In this document: in pieces, positions 23,527 to 34,821 of the stretch
Layout of the letters: each line of letters opens with the position of its first letter
Position numbering within the stretch: the first letter of the stretch is position 1
From: Planococcus citri
Taxonomy: Eukaryota > Arthropoda > Insecta > Hemiptera > Pseudococcidae
Length of the DNA: 64,000 nt
Direction: 5' to 3'
Assembly: GCF_950023065.1 (NCBI RefSeq)
Contig: NC_088681.1
Coordinates: 51,680,836 to 51,744,835, forward strand
The notes under the pieces: model-generated
Seen by the model: only the letters and a program-made list of their open reading frames with translations
The model's database searches: none
Told to the model about the DNA's origin: nothing
Made by a program: the position numbers and the translations under genes

Positions 23527-24556
23527 ATGAATTTTTTCCGTGCTTTTAAATAATAAATATGTAGGTAGGTACAATTTATTTTATTTTATCCTGTGAGTAG
23601 GTACGTAATTACGTATATATAGGTACTAGGTACCTAATGATATTTTAGTTACTTTATGTTTTCAAAAAAATACAGTGGGATGTGTGATTAAGACAATTAT
23701 TACAACTCTGTGAATTTTTTTTCTCGATTCCCTGTACATTTTATTTAATAATTAACGGTGGTAATATTTCTAAATGGGCCAATGAGCGTACATATTGTTC
23801 AGCGAAACATTCAGTTTTCGTTTTGAAATTTGATACTACTGGTTGAATTGGTTCATTCACGTTTAGGGGCTCTCAATGAACTTTTTTTGAAGCACTCAGC
23901 TCCCATCCCTCTAGGAAAGGATATGCTTGTTTCCTCAATCAAAATAATATTTTATTTTTCTTGACGTCGATTGAATTTTGAAAAATGTCCCTCCCAAGAC
24001 TCAAAAAAAGAAATACTTATAACTACCTTTATTTCTAAAATTTTTCCTATCTGAGAATTTTTGGATGCTGTTTCAGTTGTTTTGGCCTCGATTGTATAGA
24101 TCAAAATATCGCATTTCACAAAGTTTTGAGCTTTCGCTTAGCCTTAACTGATAACTTTTGAAAGTTATTTTCTATCATAAACTGTTTTTCCGCGGAGATT
24201 TTTCAAGGTCCAATACATATAGGTACGTTTGTCTATCCACTCAATACGACATTATAGATTATTGAACTTTTTTGAGCTTACAGAGCAACTTTTTGAACTT
24301 TCAACATGAACCTGCACATCTATACACTTTGAAGCCTTAGGCCAATCACAACGCAGCATTCAGCGAGCAAAAAGTTTGTCCTAATTTCAGAAAAAAACTC
24401 AAGTGTTATGAACTTTTAAGCTTTTGATTAGCTTTGGCCGGAAACTTTCTTAAACTTTTGTTCACCAAGAAATGTTGTTTTGTGTAGCTCTTTCAAGGTA
24501 CAATATACCTACTGCGTTGTACATAAGTATATGTCAAATAAGCTAAGTACGGTAAT
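23527..24556. other. Intergenic AT-rich sequence
   Basis: I see no gene beyond the 3' end of the cysteine-rich gene. It contains TAGGTACC micro-repeats and AT-rich DNA. Confidence 0.5.
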
Positions 24557-24565
24557 ATACTGCAT

Positions 24566-25187
24566 GGGTACCATTTGTTTCGCCGCGGACGTTTCGCCGC
24601 TGCCGAAAAAAGGTCATTTATGAAAAAGCGATCATTTCGCCGCCACAGTGATACATTACGCAATACACATCGGTTCATACATGAAATGAACTGAATGAGA
24701 AGTAGATGCGTAATACACGGCTGTTCATACAAGAAATTTTGTCGAGGCTGCAAATCGTCGATTACAAAATGAGTTGGATGCACACCCATCTTTTTGGAAG
24801 TTCATTTCCACTCTGAGGTAAATCCAAAAAGGACGCGATCTAGCTAAGACTTCAAGGAACTCAAATGACCAAAGTGCATAAAAAGGGCCTCCGGCCGAGG
24901 AGACCCTTTTTCCATCAGGCCCTTCATTTGTACTCGTAAACATGTGAATAATGTTCCTATTTCCTACTTACTTTACTTTGTACCTAATTTTATAATTCTC
25001 ATTCTTATAAAAATATAATTCAATTTTTCATCATTACATAATGTTTCACTGTGGCGGCGAAACGATCGCTTTTTCATAAATGACCTTTTTTCGGCTGCGG
25101 CGAAACGTCCGCGGCGAAATGTCCGTGGCGAAATGTCCGCGGCGAAATGTCCGCGGCGAAACGTCCGCGGCGAAACAAACAGTTCCC
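24566..25187. mobile_element. MULE-like MITE with 9-bp target duplication
   Basis: ATACTGCAT flanks both sides (24557-24565 and 25188-25196). The termini are GGGTACCATTTGTTTCGCCG and its approximate inverse ending CAAACAGTTCCC. Both arms contain GTTTCGCCGCGGAC, GGTCATTTATGAAAAAGCGA and TTTCGCCGCCACAGTG in inverted order. The right arm repeats the 15-mer CGTCCGCGGCGAAAC/T about five times. A 9-bp duplication suggests the Mutator superfamily. No transposase frame is seen. Confidence 0.8.
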
Positions 25188-25462
25188 ATACTGCATATTA
25201 TCAAGTTTTCTTTCGAAAGTTTTTTTCAGTCAAAAATTGCTAAAACATCTTGAGACTTTTCAAGCTTGACACGAAAAACATTCACAACTTTTGCACTTGA
25301 GAAAGATTTTATTTAGTTATTTACATTACATGAACTCATGCACACTTGAAGCATGAATAGGCACTTATATGTTGATAGCTTTTAGAAGACTGAAATCTAA
25401 GCTTTTAAGTACATATTTCTTATGGATGACGTATGTAGTTGACTAAAACTGAATACAATCAC

Positions 25463-26752
25463 TTACAGATCGAATAGTTCATTCATTTTACCCTCAACTT
25501 CCTTCTGTATATCTGGATTTTCACGATTGGGTAAACCACTTTTTCATTATACATACTACGAAAATGTAGCATTTTACTCCCGTTTACACATCGCGAAAAT
25601 ACACATTTTCCTACTTTGATTGAAAAAATTCCTCTTTCCATCCCTAGGGATGGAAAAGAAATTCTTTTCCGTCACAGTGTGATGGAAAAGAATTTACGAT
25701 ATATAAGTCAATGTGAATTATTTTCCATCACACTGTGACGGAAAAGAATTTAGAACATATAGTCAATGTAAATTCTTTTCCGTCACAGTGTGATGGAAAA
25801 GAATTTCTTTTCCATCCCTAGGGATGGAAAGAGGAATTTTTTCAATCACAGTAGGAAAAAATTTTCGCGGTGGGTAAACGGGAGTAAATATGCTCTATTT
25901 TTTCGTAGCATTTATAATGAAAAATATCTTACAAGATAGTAGTCAAAAGTGAATGAATTCACTTTCGTCTACTGTGTTGTAATATACTATTTCCTTTATG
26001 ATTTTTAAAACTTTTCAAATCGAGAACCCCACTTATAGATTTATTTTTAGGGTAATTCAATTTTTTACGCATGTTTTCATCCAGCTCGCAACAATACACG
26101 AACGCAGATTTTTCTTTTTTTTCTATTGTGCTCAAGTACTGAATACTGTCCCATCCCCATTCTACGCATCTATCATCGCAAAGTTCATCTCTTGGTAATA
26201 TTTGTGGTCCATTGTGAATAACAATGACGACAGTGTAGCGACACGTCAATATAAACCTGTCACAATCAGCTGATGTTGAGGAGATAATTTTATAGATGAT
26301 TTTAGACACAGGAAGTCTTCCGTTTTCTGAAACCAAATGTACTGGTTTGGGTTTTGGTTTGGTTTGATTTTTTCTGGAGAAAGTGAGTTTACCGTGGACA
26401 CCTGTTAATTCTCTTATTATGTTTCCAACCGTCTAAAATGAGATATTATTGTGCTTGAAATAAGAAATATTATGTTGTTTCTAAGAAATTCGCCTATAAA
26501 TTAAATCGATGTACTTGGCTTAATGCAGTTGCAAATTTTTCTGTGTAATCCAATAGTTCCTTAGTTCTTGTGTGCCAAATTGGAATCGTTGTCAAATTCG
26601 AACATTCGATTGGGCCTGAAATGGGCGTTTCAAAGAGATAAGGCGCTAACATGTTATATTCTTTTACACAATTAACAATTATTCTCCGATTTGCAAATGC
26701 CATCCACAGTTTCGGGTAACTGTAGCTCTTTGAAAATTTTGTTTTGACTTTC
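25463..26752 (-). pseudogene. Pseudonuclease family fragment P2 (exons 6-7), split by a MITE
   Basis: Exon 6 (26515-26752, 238 nt, so off-frame) reads ESQNKIFKELQLPE, then shifts frame to NCVKEYNMLAPYLFE, TTIPIWHT and LLDYTEKF. Exon 7 starts after TTTTAG at 26432. It is open through GVHGKLTF, GRLPVSKIIYKI, VVIVIHNGP, a CDDRCVEWGW segment and FVYCCELDE. It is then cut by the MITE at 25541-25924 and resumes at 25463-25540 as QKEVEGKMNELFDL and a stop. Its CDDRC and YCCELDE segments are closer to classical insect dsRNases than the other copies, which supports the family assignment. Exons 1-5 are absent. Confidence 0.78.
25541..25924. mobile_element. Palindromic MITE (CATTATACATACTACGAAAA)
   Basis: The termini TTTTCATTATACATACTACG and CGTAGCATTTATAATGAAAA surround a nearly perfect long palindrome. 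The arms repeat TCTTTTCCGTCACAGTGTGA, TTCCATCCCTAGGGATGGAA and ACTCCCGTTTAC with their inverses. It interrupts exon 7 of fragment P2. A relative lies at 49806-50125. Confidence 0.8.
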
Positions 26753-26849
26753 CTATTAAAATTTAAAAAATTTAGATGTTTACTAAGTACATTGACAATT
26801 TTTTTTATTATATACAGAGATAATTTCTAAATTATGTATTTTTATTTGA

Positions 26850-27079
26850 GTTTTCAATTTTTTTTTTTTTTTTTTTTTTTTAGTGTGTGTAGCACACTGT
26901 TACTTTCGTTCCGAAAGTTGAAAAATTCTTTGGCTCGAATGTTCTCTTAGAGGAATGGACCGACTTTTTTGAATCTTTCATATGTAGGTGAGGCTTAACT
27001 TGAGGGAGGGAATGTCGTAACTATAAATGTAACTAGAAAACCCGTTAAAACCGCGCATATTGCGCGGTTCTCCTAGAGC
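26850..27079. other. Possible Helitron-like end
   Basis: A GC hairpin (CCGCGCATATTGCGCGG, 27049-27065) lies a few bases before TCTCCTAG, as at Helitron 3' ends. The stretch opens with a T-run and GTGTGTGTAGCACAC. The termini are not proven. Confidence 0.25.
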
Positions 27080-27089
27080 GTGGAAATAT

Positions 27090-27960
27090 AAATGTTGAAA
27101 ATATATATCCTCCAAAAAAAACTCTTCAAAAAAGAATTACACCCCGCCCACCCCACGATTCCTAATGAACCCACTTCATGAACAAAAATTAAAAATTTCA
27201 GTAAGAAAATGTTATGAACTGTTTTTATTCCAGTCAATTTAATGACAAATGTCCAGTAATCTGTCCACTCTCTGCATGCTCCTGCCACCAATGCTATTTT
27301 CATTCATTAGATTAAACACTTCATCACAATAATATAGAAAAAAAAGTACTGATATCCTCCAAAAAAACTCTTCAAAAAAGAATTACACACCGCCCTCTCC
27401 ATGATTCCTAATGAACCTACTCCATGAACAAAAATTAAAAATTTCAGTAAGAAAATGTTATGATAGGTGGAATCCGCCTCTAAGAGAAACAACCTACCAC
27501 TTCCCCATTTATTGTATGAGACAATCTATGAAACAGCTAATGAGCCAAAAATTTGGCTGACAAATCTCCCACACTCGAGAGACAAGTTAGATTACTAAAC
27601 TTATTTGAGGGATCTGTCTGCCCAAATTTTTGGCTCATTAGCTGTTTCATAGATTGTCTCATACGATAAATGGTGAAGTGGTAGGTTGTTTCTCTTAGGG
27701 GCGGATTCCACCATGATATCATAACATTTTCTTACTGAAATGTTTAATTTTTGTTCATGGAGTGGGTTCATTAGGAATCGTGGAGAGGGCGGGGTGTAAT
27801 TCTTTTTTGAAGAGTTTTTTTTGGAGGATATCAGTACTTTTTTTCTATATTATTGTGATGAAGTGTTTAATCTAATGAATGAAAATATCATTGGAGGCAG
27901 GAGCATGCAGAGAGTGGAATGATTACGGAACATTAAGCTGACTGGAATAAAACCAGTGCG
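27090..27960. mobile_element. Inverted-repeat element with an extra direct copy
   Basis: The arms are about 27215-27580 and 27620-27957. They contain TGTTTTTATTCCAGTC, CTGCATGCTCCTGCC, TTAGATTAAACACTTCATCA, TCCTCCAAAAAAACTC and AAACAACCTACCACTTC with their inverses. A partial direct copy of the arm (TCCTCCAAAAAAAACTC to AAATGTTATGA) lies at about 27107-27216. No transposase frame is seen. Confidence 0.7.
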
Positions 27961-29322
27961 TTTTCAAGGATGATGGCCTGATGGGGGAAGGGGTTGACCA
28001 AAAATTCGCTGATCAGTAAAAAAAAGAATTTCATTTTTGTCAAATAAAATGACAAATAGCGAATACAAATTTCTAAAATGAAATGAGAGATGAAATGACA
28101 AGTTTGCCAATAATTGATAAAAATAGCTATTAAAAAATTGTTATTTTCCTTTTTGAATTTTTTGAAGTTTCAAAATGGAATTTTTTAGTTTAGGAAAAAG
28201 GTAGAAAAAATAGCTGAGTGATACGAGTGAAAAAACGACGTGTTTTTCAGAAATTTGTTCATTTTTTGTCTTCAAAATTTTGGAATTTAAATGTCAACTT
28301 AACTATCATTGGTTTGTCTTCAACCCTCCTCGGGGGTTCATGAGGGTTGCTTGATTTTTCAAGTAACACACTACTGAATCATACATTTGAAAAACAAATC
28401 TGGACGTGCGATATATCGAATAGTATGTTTTCGAGGTCGCTGAATACGAATATGAACTCATTTTTTGCATACAACCCCTCAAAGCCCCTCTGTGCCCCAA
28501 AATGGGAGTCAAAATTTTGAAAAATCGTAAAAAGTCGAGTGATATATCGAATTGTACGTTTTCGAGGTCGCCGAGTGCGAATATGAACTTATTTTTTGGG
28601 TCCCACCCCCCAATGTCTTTCTGTGCACCAAAATGAGGGTTAAAATTTTGAAAAATCGTGAAAAGTCGAGTGATATATCGAATTGCATGTTTTAAAAGTC
28701 GCTAAGCACAAATATGGCCTTATTTTTTGGGCCCAACCCCGCACAGCTCCCAACTGCCCCAAAAAAGGCCAAAATTTTGAAAAAATGTGAAAAGTCGAGT
28801 GACATATTGAATGGTATGTTTTCGAAATCGCTGAGTACGAATATGAACTTATTTTTTGCCTACAGCCCCTCAAAGCCCCTCTGTGCCTCAAAATGAGGGT
28901 CAAAATTTTGAAAAATCGTGAATAGTCGAGTCATATATCGATTTGTATGTTTTCGAGACACTGAACTGGAATAACCCTATGCACTTTTTTCCTGCTCCAC
29001 TTACGATTCCTCAAAATCTCCTTACGCCCCCTAAATAGAATAAAATTTTGAAAAGTCACCAAAACGCCCCCTAAATAGGATAACATTTCGAAAAGTCACC
29101 AAAAAACGTGTAATACATTCGAATAGTATGTTCTCAAGATCGTTGAATACGACTACAGACTCATTTTTATTATTTTACTCATTTTACTATTCAAACGTCC
29201 TACTAACGCCACAAAATTATCCTCAATGTCTTTAGTAGGTAAGATGTCGATCTTCTTGTCTATCTCAGCTCAGTGTTTTCATTTCGATTGTTTTCCTGTA
29301 AAGTTTTCGATTTCATTTTTTA

Positions 29323-30845
29323 CAGTAGACTCCCAATTATCCGACTTTCAGGTTATACGGTACGAATTTATCCGACTTACTTTTCGCATTATGCGACCCA
29401 CCAAGGTCGGATAATCCAAAAAACATCTAATTTTTGATTTTGGAGTGTAAATAATAATGCAGGATTCAGCATTTTGTATTCTAACAGTGTTATTTTCCTT
29501 GAAATCGATCCAACTTATCTCAAAAAATTATAATTTGAGTCAGTATTTCATTGTCTTTTATTAGTCCAAGAGCTATACCACTGCGATTGGGCCGAAATAA
29601 CTGAAAGCTGGGGATGGTCTCAAAAGTTAGTATACATACCCCTATTTTGAAAACACTTGGTCTGCCGATCCGCAGCTGCTGCTTTAAAGCTCAGTGAAAG
29701 CTCGAAAGTTCAAAATTTTTCTGAACTTTCAGCTGAGAAAACTGATGGCTGAAGTTGGTGTCTAAATATAGCATTTTTCGCGCTGAATCCTAATATATCG
29801 GTCTGCCGACCCATAAGTTCCGCCAAAGCCCCACCAGACTGGGTCAAAAGGGGAGCAAATTTGACAAATTTCATGTTTTTGGGCTAAATTCTCATAAAAA
29901 GCTACATAATCGGGTTAAAAATTATTTTCAAGCAGTGTAACAGAATGCTCTATGGCTAAGATGATTTTTAGACACCGAAATTTTTCAAAATTTTCATTTT
30001 TTGAGGGGTGGGGCGTAAGGGGAGTAATAATGAATTCAGCAAATATGGCTTTGTGATACATCAAAATATATGTTTTTTGATCGTATTGTCCTCCAATGCA
30101 AAAAATATTGCCATAATCGAATTCTACAGCCCAAAAAACATATATTTTGATATATCACAAGACCATATTTGCTGAATTAATTAATACTCCCCTCATGCAC
30201 CACCCCCCAAAAAATGAAAATTTTGAAAAATTTCGGTGTCTAAAAATCATCTTAGCCATAGAGCATTCCGTTAAACTGATTGAAAATAATTTTTAACCCG
30301 ATTTTGTAGCTTTTTATGAGAATTTAGCCCAAAAACATGAAATTTGTCAAATTTGCTCCCCTTTTGACCCAGTCTGGTGGGGCTTTAGCGGCACTTATGG
30401 GTCAGCAGACCGATATATTCGGATTCAGCGCGAAAAATGCTATAATTAGACACCAATTTCAGCCATCAGTTTTCTCAGCTGAAAGTTCAGAAAAATTTTG
30501 AACTTTCGAGCTTTCACTGAGCTTTAAAGCAGCAGCTGCGGATCGGCAGACCAAGTGTTTTCAAAATAAGGGTATGTATACTAACTTTTGAGACCATCCC
30601 AAGCTTTCAGTTATTTCGGCCCAATCGCAGTGGTATAGCTCTTGGACTATATGTACAAAAGTACGTTATTTTTGTTTATTAGTTATTTTATCGGTTATTT
30701 GTTATATTTTCTGAATGAAAGCTTGTCGTCTCAAGCGTATGCACTTCATTTTTACGCTTAAAACATAAATTTTGGATTATCCGACCTTTTTGATATCCGA
30801 CCCACCTTACACCCCCGATTAGGTCGGATAATCGGGAGTCTACTG
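29323..30845. mobile_element. pogo/Tigger-like MITE
   Basis: The termini are CAGTAGACTCCCAATTATCC and its inverse GGATAATCGGGAGTCTACTG, flanked by TA on both sides (29321-29322 and 30846-30847). This terminal motif and the TA duplication are typical of the pogo branch of Tc1/mariner. No transposase remains, and the interior is occupied by the element at 29562-30649. Confidence 0.75.
29562..30649. mobile_element. 1.1-kb long-TIR element, TAGTC family (second copy)
   Basis: The termini are TAGTCCAAGAGCTATACCAC and its inverse, with TAT on both sides (29559-29561 and 30650-30652), a 3-bp duplication. Nearly the whole element is a palindrome with arms of roughly 500 bp. It shares GTCTGCCGACCC, GCGCTGAATCC and a GAGCTTTAAAGC-like word with the 11693-13800 element. 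Confidence 0.8.
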
Positions 30846-31596
30846 TATTGGCTACCAATCGAAAACAAAATGAAATCATTTTTTTTTTTTTTTGATGGAA
30901 GAAAACATCGAAAATTAGTAGTTCGTAGTTCGTGCTTTTTAAAAAAAACATACCATTCGATATACGTATCAGTCGACTTTTCACGAGTTATTTTGACCCT
31001 CATTTTGAGGCACAGAGGGGCTTTGAGGGGCTGTAGGCAAAAAATAAGTTCATATTCGTACTCAGCGATTTCGAAAACATACCATTCAATATGTCACTCG
31101 ACTTTTCACATTTTTTCAAAATTTTGGCCTTTTTTGGGGCAGTTGGGAGCTGTGCGGGGTTGGGCCCAAAAAATAAGGCCATATTTGTGCTTAGCGACTT
31201 TTAAAACATGCAATTCGATATATCACTCGACTTTTCACGATTTTTCAAAATTTTAACCCTCATTTTGGGGCACAGAAGGATATTGGGGGGTGGGACCCAA
31301 AAAATAAGTTCACATTCGCACTCGGCGACCTCGAAAACGTACCGTTCGATATATCACTCGACTTTTTACGATTTTTCAAAATTTTGACCCCCATTTTGGG
31401 GCACAGAGGGGCTTTGAGGGGTTGTATGCAAAAAATGAGTTCATATTCGTATTCAGCGACCTCGGAAAACATACTATTCGATATATCGCACGTCCAGATT
31501 TGTTTTTCAAATGTATGATTCAGTAGTGTGTTACTTGAAAAATCAAGCAACCCTCACGAACCCCCGAGGAGGGTTGAAGACAAACCAATGATAGTT

Positions 31597-32811
31597 TGAT
31601 TAGTAGTTGGGTGAGTAGACTTTGTAAAAAAAATTTGAGCCAAAACGAATGATTTTAAGTGGTAATTTTGATTAATTTATTGGACTGACCTTTTTTGAAA
31701 CACCTACTCTGTCCACCCCTTTTTTTGGACACCCCCCTTGAGCAATGGGTATCGAACGTAGCATCAAATGGTCGAGAATCTAAAGGGGAACATTTTTCGT
31801 CATGGTAGTTTTTCTCAAAAACCTAATATTTACGGAGTAAAACGCAAAAAACGTGAATCGGAACCGGTTTCAGCCCCCTAAAAAATTTTCCTCCAGGGAT
31901 AGGAGAGTCGGCTTTTTTTTGGTGGTTCAGAGGGTTCATCCGAACACATTCCCGAAGAAAAAATTGATGTGCCAATTTTTTCCTTTTTAAAACCGCTATT
32001 TACCCGCTCTAGGTTGGTAGGTTGCGCATTTCAACACCATACAACCCAGGTTGTAGTGCCCGCATGTGTTGTGCTTCAAATCTAAAGGTCATTTTGATAT
32101 TGAGCGCAATAATAATAATTATTGCATACAAACCAAAGCGCCAATTAGTTTAAAAATATTAAAAGTCACTTCTGCAATGTTCAAAGTATATTTGAACAAA
32201 ATTTCAATTAACTGTTCCTCTAGACAAAGCTACAGCTTCGAATAGGGCACAGATCACGCTGAAATTTTGTTCAAATATACTTTGAACATTGCAGAAGTGA
32301 CTTTTGATATACGTACATCGATCCCAGCTTTTGTTTGGTTGTATGTACTTAGAATAAATATACTCATCATTTTTTCAAAATTTGTCATTTTTCAGCGTCT
32401 TTAGACTGAGCTCAAGCTTGATGTAATCGAGCTACAAAGCTCAATTTTTGTATGAACATCAAGTTTGTAGTGAAAAAGTGCGTTTTAATATTTTGGGTCA
32501 ATTTTGAAAATTTTTGGGGCCCAAAAAGGGGGGGGTTCAGGGTAAATTTTCAAAAAATTTGCAATTTTATACCCTTGGTCAGTAATGGATAACAAATCAA
32601 AGCTATATTCTAAATTTCATCAAAATTGGTTCAGCCAATTTTTCACTTGAGTTTTTTTGAATAAACGCATAGTTTTTGAGAAAATTGCGTTGGAAATATC
32701 CCCACTAACATGAATGAAATAGTTTGAGAATATAACTCCGTTGGTGTTGCCGTTTCATGACGCGTTTGGAATCGTGGGAGGGCGGGGTGGCAAGCACTAC
32801 CGCGTCGCCTG
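31597..32811. other. Intergenic with a hairpin repeat
   Basis: No gene is seen. An inverted repeat at 32161-32308 has about 47-bp arms (AAGTCACTTCTGCAATGTTC and its inverse). Confidence 0.55.
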
Positions 32812-33110
32812 ATTATTGCACAAGTAGTGCTTTTTTGGCTTTTGAGGGTCTGCCTCTCTTCCGCTTCTGTCCCGAAATAATTGACTTCCCTTCAGCAGGA
32901 ACTTCAATGAGCTTGAGATGAATGTGCATACCTATTGTATGCTTGCACAGTGCTGATTTATTGCTGCACGGGGCAGGAGCAAATTGACGTGCATACGCTT
33001 CCCTTTGCTCGACTTATGCGAATCACTGGGCAGCAAACCCAAATAAAAAATTGGAAACTCTTCAAACGAATTAAAGTCTGAGCTGAACTGAGCAAGAGGC
33101 AGGAGACAGT
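32812..33110 (-). pseudogene. SWIM-type transposase C-terminal relic (D side)
   Basis: The minus-strand frame reads APCSNKSALCKHTIGMHIHL, then KLIEVPAEGKS and GQKRKRGRPSKAKKALLVQ, ending at a stop near 32814. The CKH motif and basic tail are those of SWIM zinc-finger C-termini in MULE-like transposases. Upstream sequence changes frame. It is the uninterrupted twin of 11498-11692 and contains the empty site of the 2.1-kb element (about 33001-33006). Confidence 0.58.
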
Positions 33111-34821
33111 TCACCTTCCTCCAGGATGATTTTGAAGTTGAAAAATTGTTTAAAAATGTGAAGAAATTGAGAAAATTTTCAGTATCTAATTGAAGAAAGA
33201 GAACATAGTGTTTTTAATTCAGGTTTATAACTCAAAATATACATATGAGTTTTTTGACCTTGCTCAGTAATTAGTTCAGTCATATGAAATGAAGAAACTC
33301 AAAAATGAACTTCTTGCATAATCACAAAACGAGTTATTTTTCTGGATTTTTTTTTTGGCGGGGAATAAGTATCTACCTAATTAATTTTTCCGGGATTCTT
33401 TTTTAGCGGGAAATAATCTATTTTTCAGGGCAATTATTTTTTTGGCGGTGAATAATTTATCTGGATGTGGATAACATATTTTTGAATTCCTCCAGACGGC
33501 ACCAAAATTCATTCATCAGCTCAAGTTGTGGCTTATTCTTGACCTGTTTATGAGCTACATAATTTGTAACTCAGGCTATACACAGAAAAAAATTCAAAAA
33601 ATCAAAACATTTTTTCACACAGAATTTTAAAAAATTTGAATGACTGGTTTTCGTCTAAAACCAACCTCTTGGACTTCAACATTTCCAGCCTCAGCGTGAT
33701 TTTTGATTTCTTCAGAATTTTCGCAAATTTTTCCAAAAAAACGTGTAAACTTTCTAATAATGGATTTTTGGTTTATTCTTGAGCATTTTTTCTTATACGT
33801 ACCTAGCTATAGGTTAGGTTGGTACATACGAGTACCTATAAGTAAGAGAATTCAAATAATCAAGAATTTTCTGTAAGTGGTAAAATTTTTAATTTTTTCC
33901 CAAGCGATCGTTTTTTGTTTTTTGTTTTTTTTTTGGTCTGAAACCAATCCGCAGAGCCCGATGTTCTCCATTTTGTGTCATTCTGCAATCTCTGGCGCGA
34001 TTTTTAATTTTCCCGGAGTGTTCAATTTTCTCCATGGATGTGGAAACTGATTTGAGCGGCCGAAAACTGAGTTGTGGCGCATTCTCAATCTGTTTAATGA
34101 GTTCATCCTTATGGAGACAATTTCCGTGGACACCTCCATTGTGTTTTCTGACCAGCGGGGAAAAAAACTGAAAAATTTAAGATTTTCTGTGCGTGTAAAA
34201 ATAATTCATATTTGCATGAATAGCTACATTATATCTTGTCTGAAATCAACCCTTGAATCCAAATTTCATCATTTCGAGTCATTCGGAGTGTTAATACGAT
34301 TTCAGATAGAATTTCAAAATTTCTCCAGAAACCCAGGAAATTAATTTGGGCAACTGAAAATTGAATTGCGGCTTATTCTTGACATTTTGACGTGGTTACA
34401 TATGAACAGCATTGAACATATTCAACCATTATAGAGTAAGAATTCAAAAAAATCAGGAATTTCAAAATGTATGTACCTATCCCAGTGGATGTTTTTTGTC
34501 GAATACCAATCTTCATATCTCTGCCCTTACTACGTAAGTAATATAATATGTTCAATTCAGCACATTTTTGAGCCGTATAGGTGTGAATTGGATTTTTCAA
34601 GGAATAGCATGCATTAAGAGCTGTTTTCGAAATTGTAGGTATTTATTTGTACCTATACTACCTAGCATATGCAAGTACACATTAAATTACTTGGTGAATT
34701 AAAAATCATCAAACACATCGAATAAAAATATATAATTATTCTAATTTTATGAATAATTACTCCTTATAAAACTACATAAATAATAATTACACCAATTTTC
34801 ATATTAAATTATCTACTTAAT
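33111..34821. repeat. 3'-flank monomer array of gene D
   Basis: This is the near-identical twin of 13870-15633, with anchors near 33530, 33776, 34075 and 34371. No conserved frame is seen. Confidence 0.65.

Larger units (their letters stand above)
28301..31596. mobile_element. 3.3-kb foldback element with tandem-repeat arms
   Basis: It starts AACTATCATTGGTTTGTCTT and ends with the reverse complement. Each arm (28301 to about 28970, and about 30940 to 31596) is made of about five tandem units of roughly 130 bp. Each unit contains GATATATCGAATNGTATGTT, a run like CCCCTCAAAGCCCCTCTGTG, and CAAAATTTTGAAAAATCG. The interior holds a pogo-like MITE that itself contains another element. Open frames here are arm repeats, not genes. 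Confidence 0.8.

Noticed and set aside
26850..27079. Confident Helitron
   Set aside because: Only a hairpin near a CTAG is seen. No 5' TC end or insertion between A and T could be established.
28306..31550. Several 60-128-codon open frames
   Set aside because: They are tandem units of the foldback arms appearing in both orientations. The same peptides recur only because the DNA is repeated.
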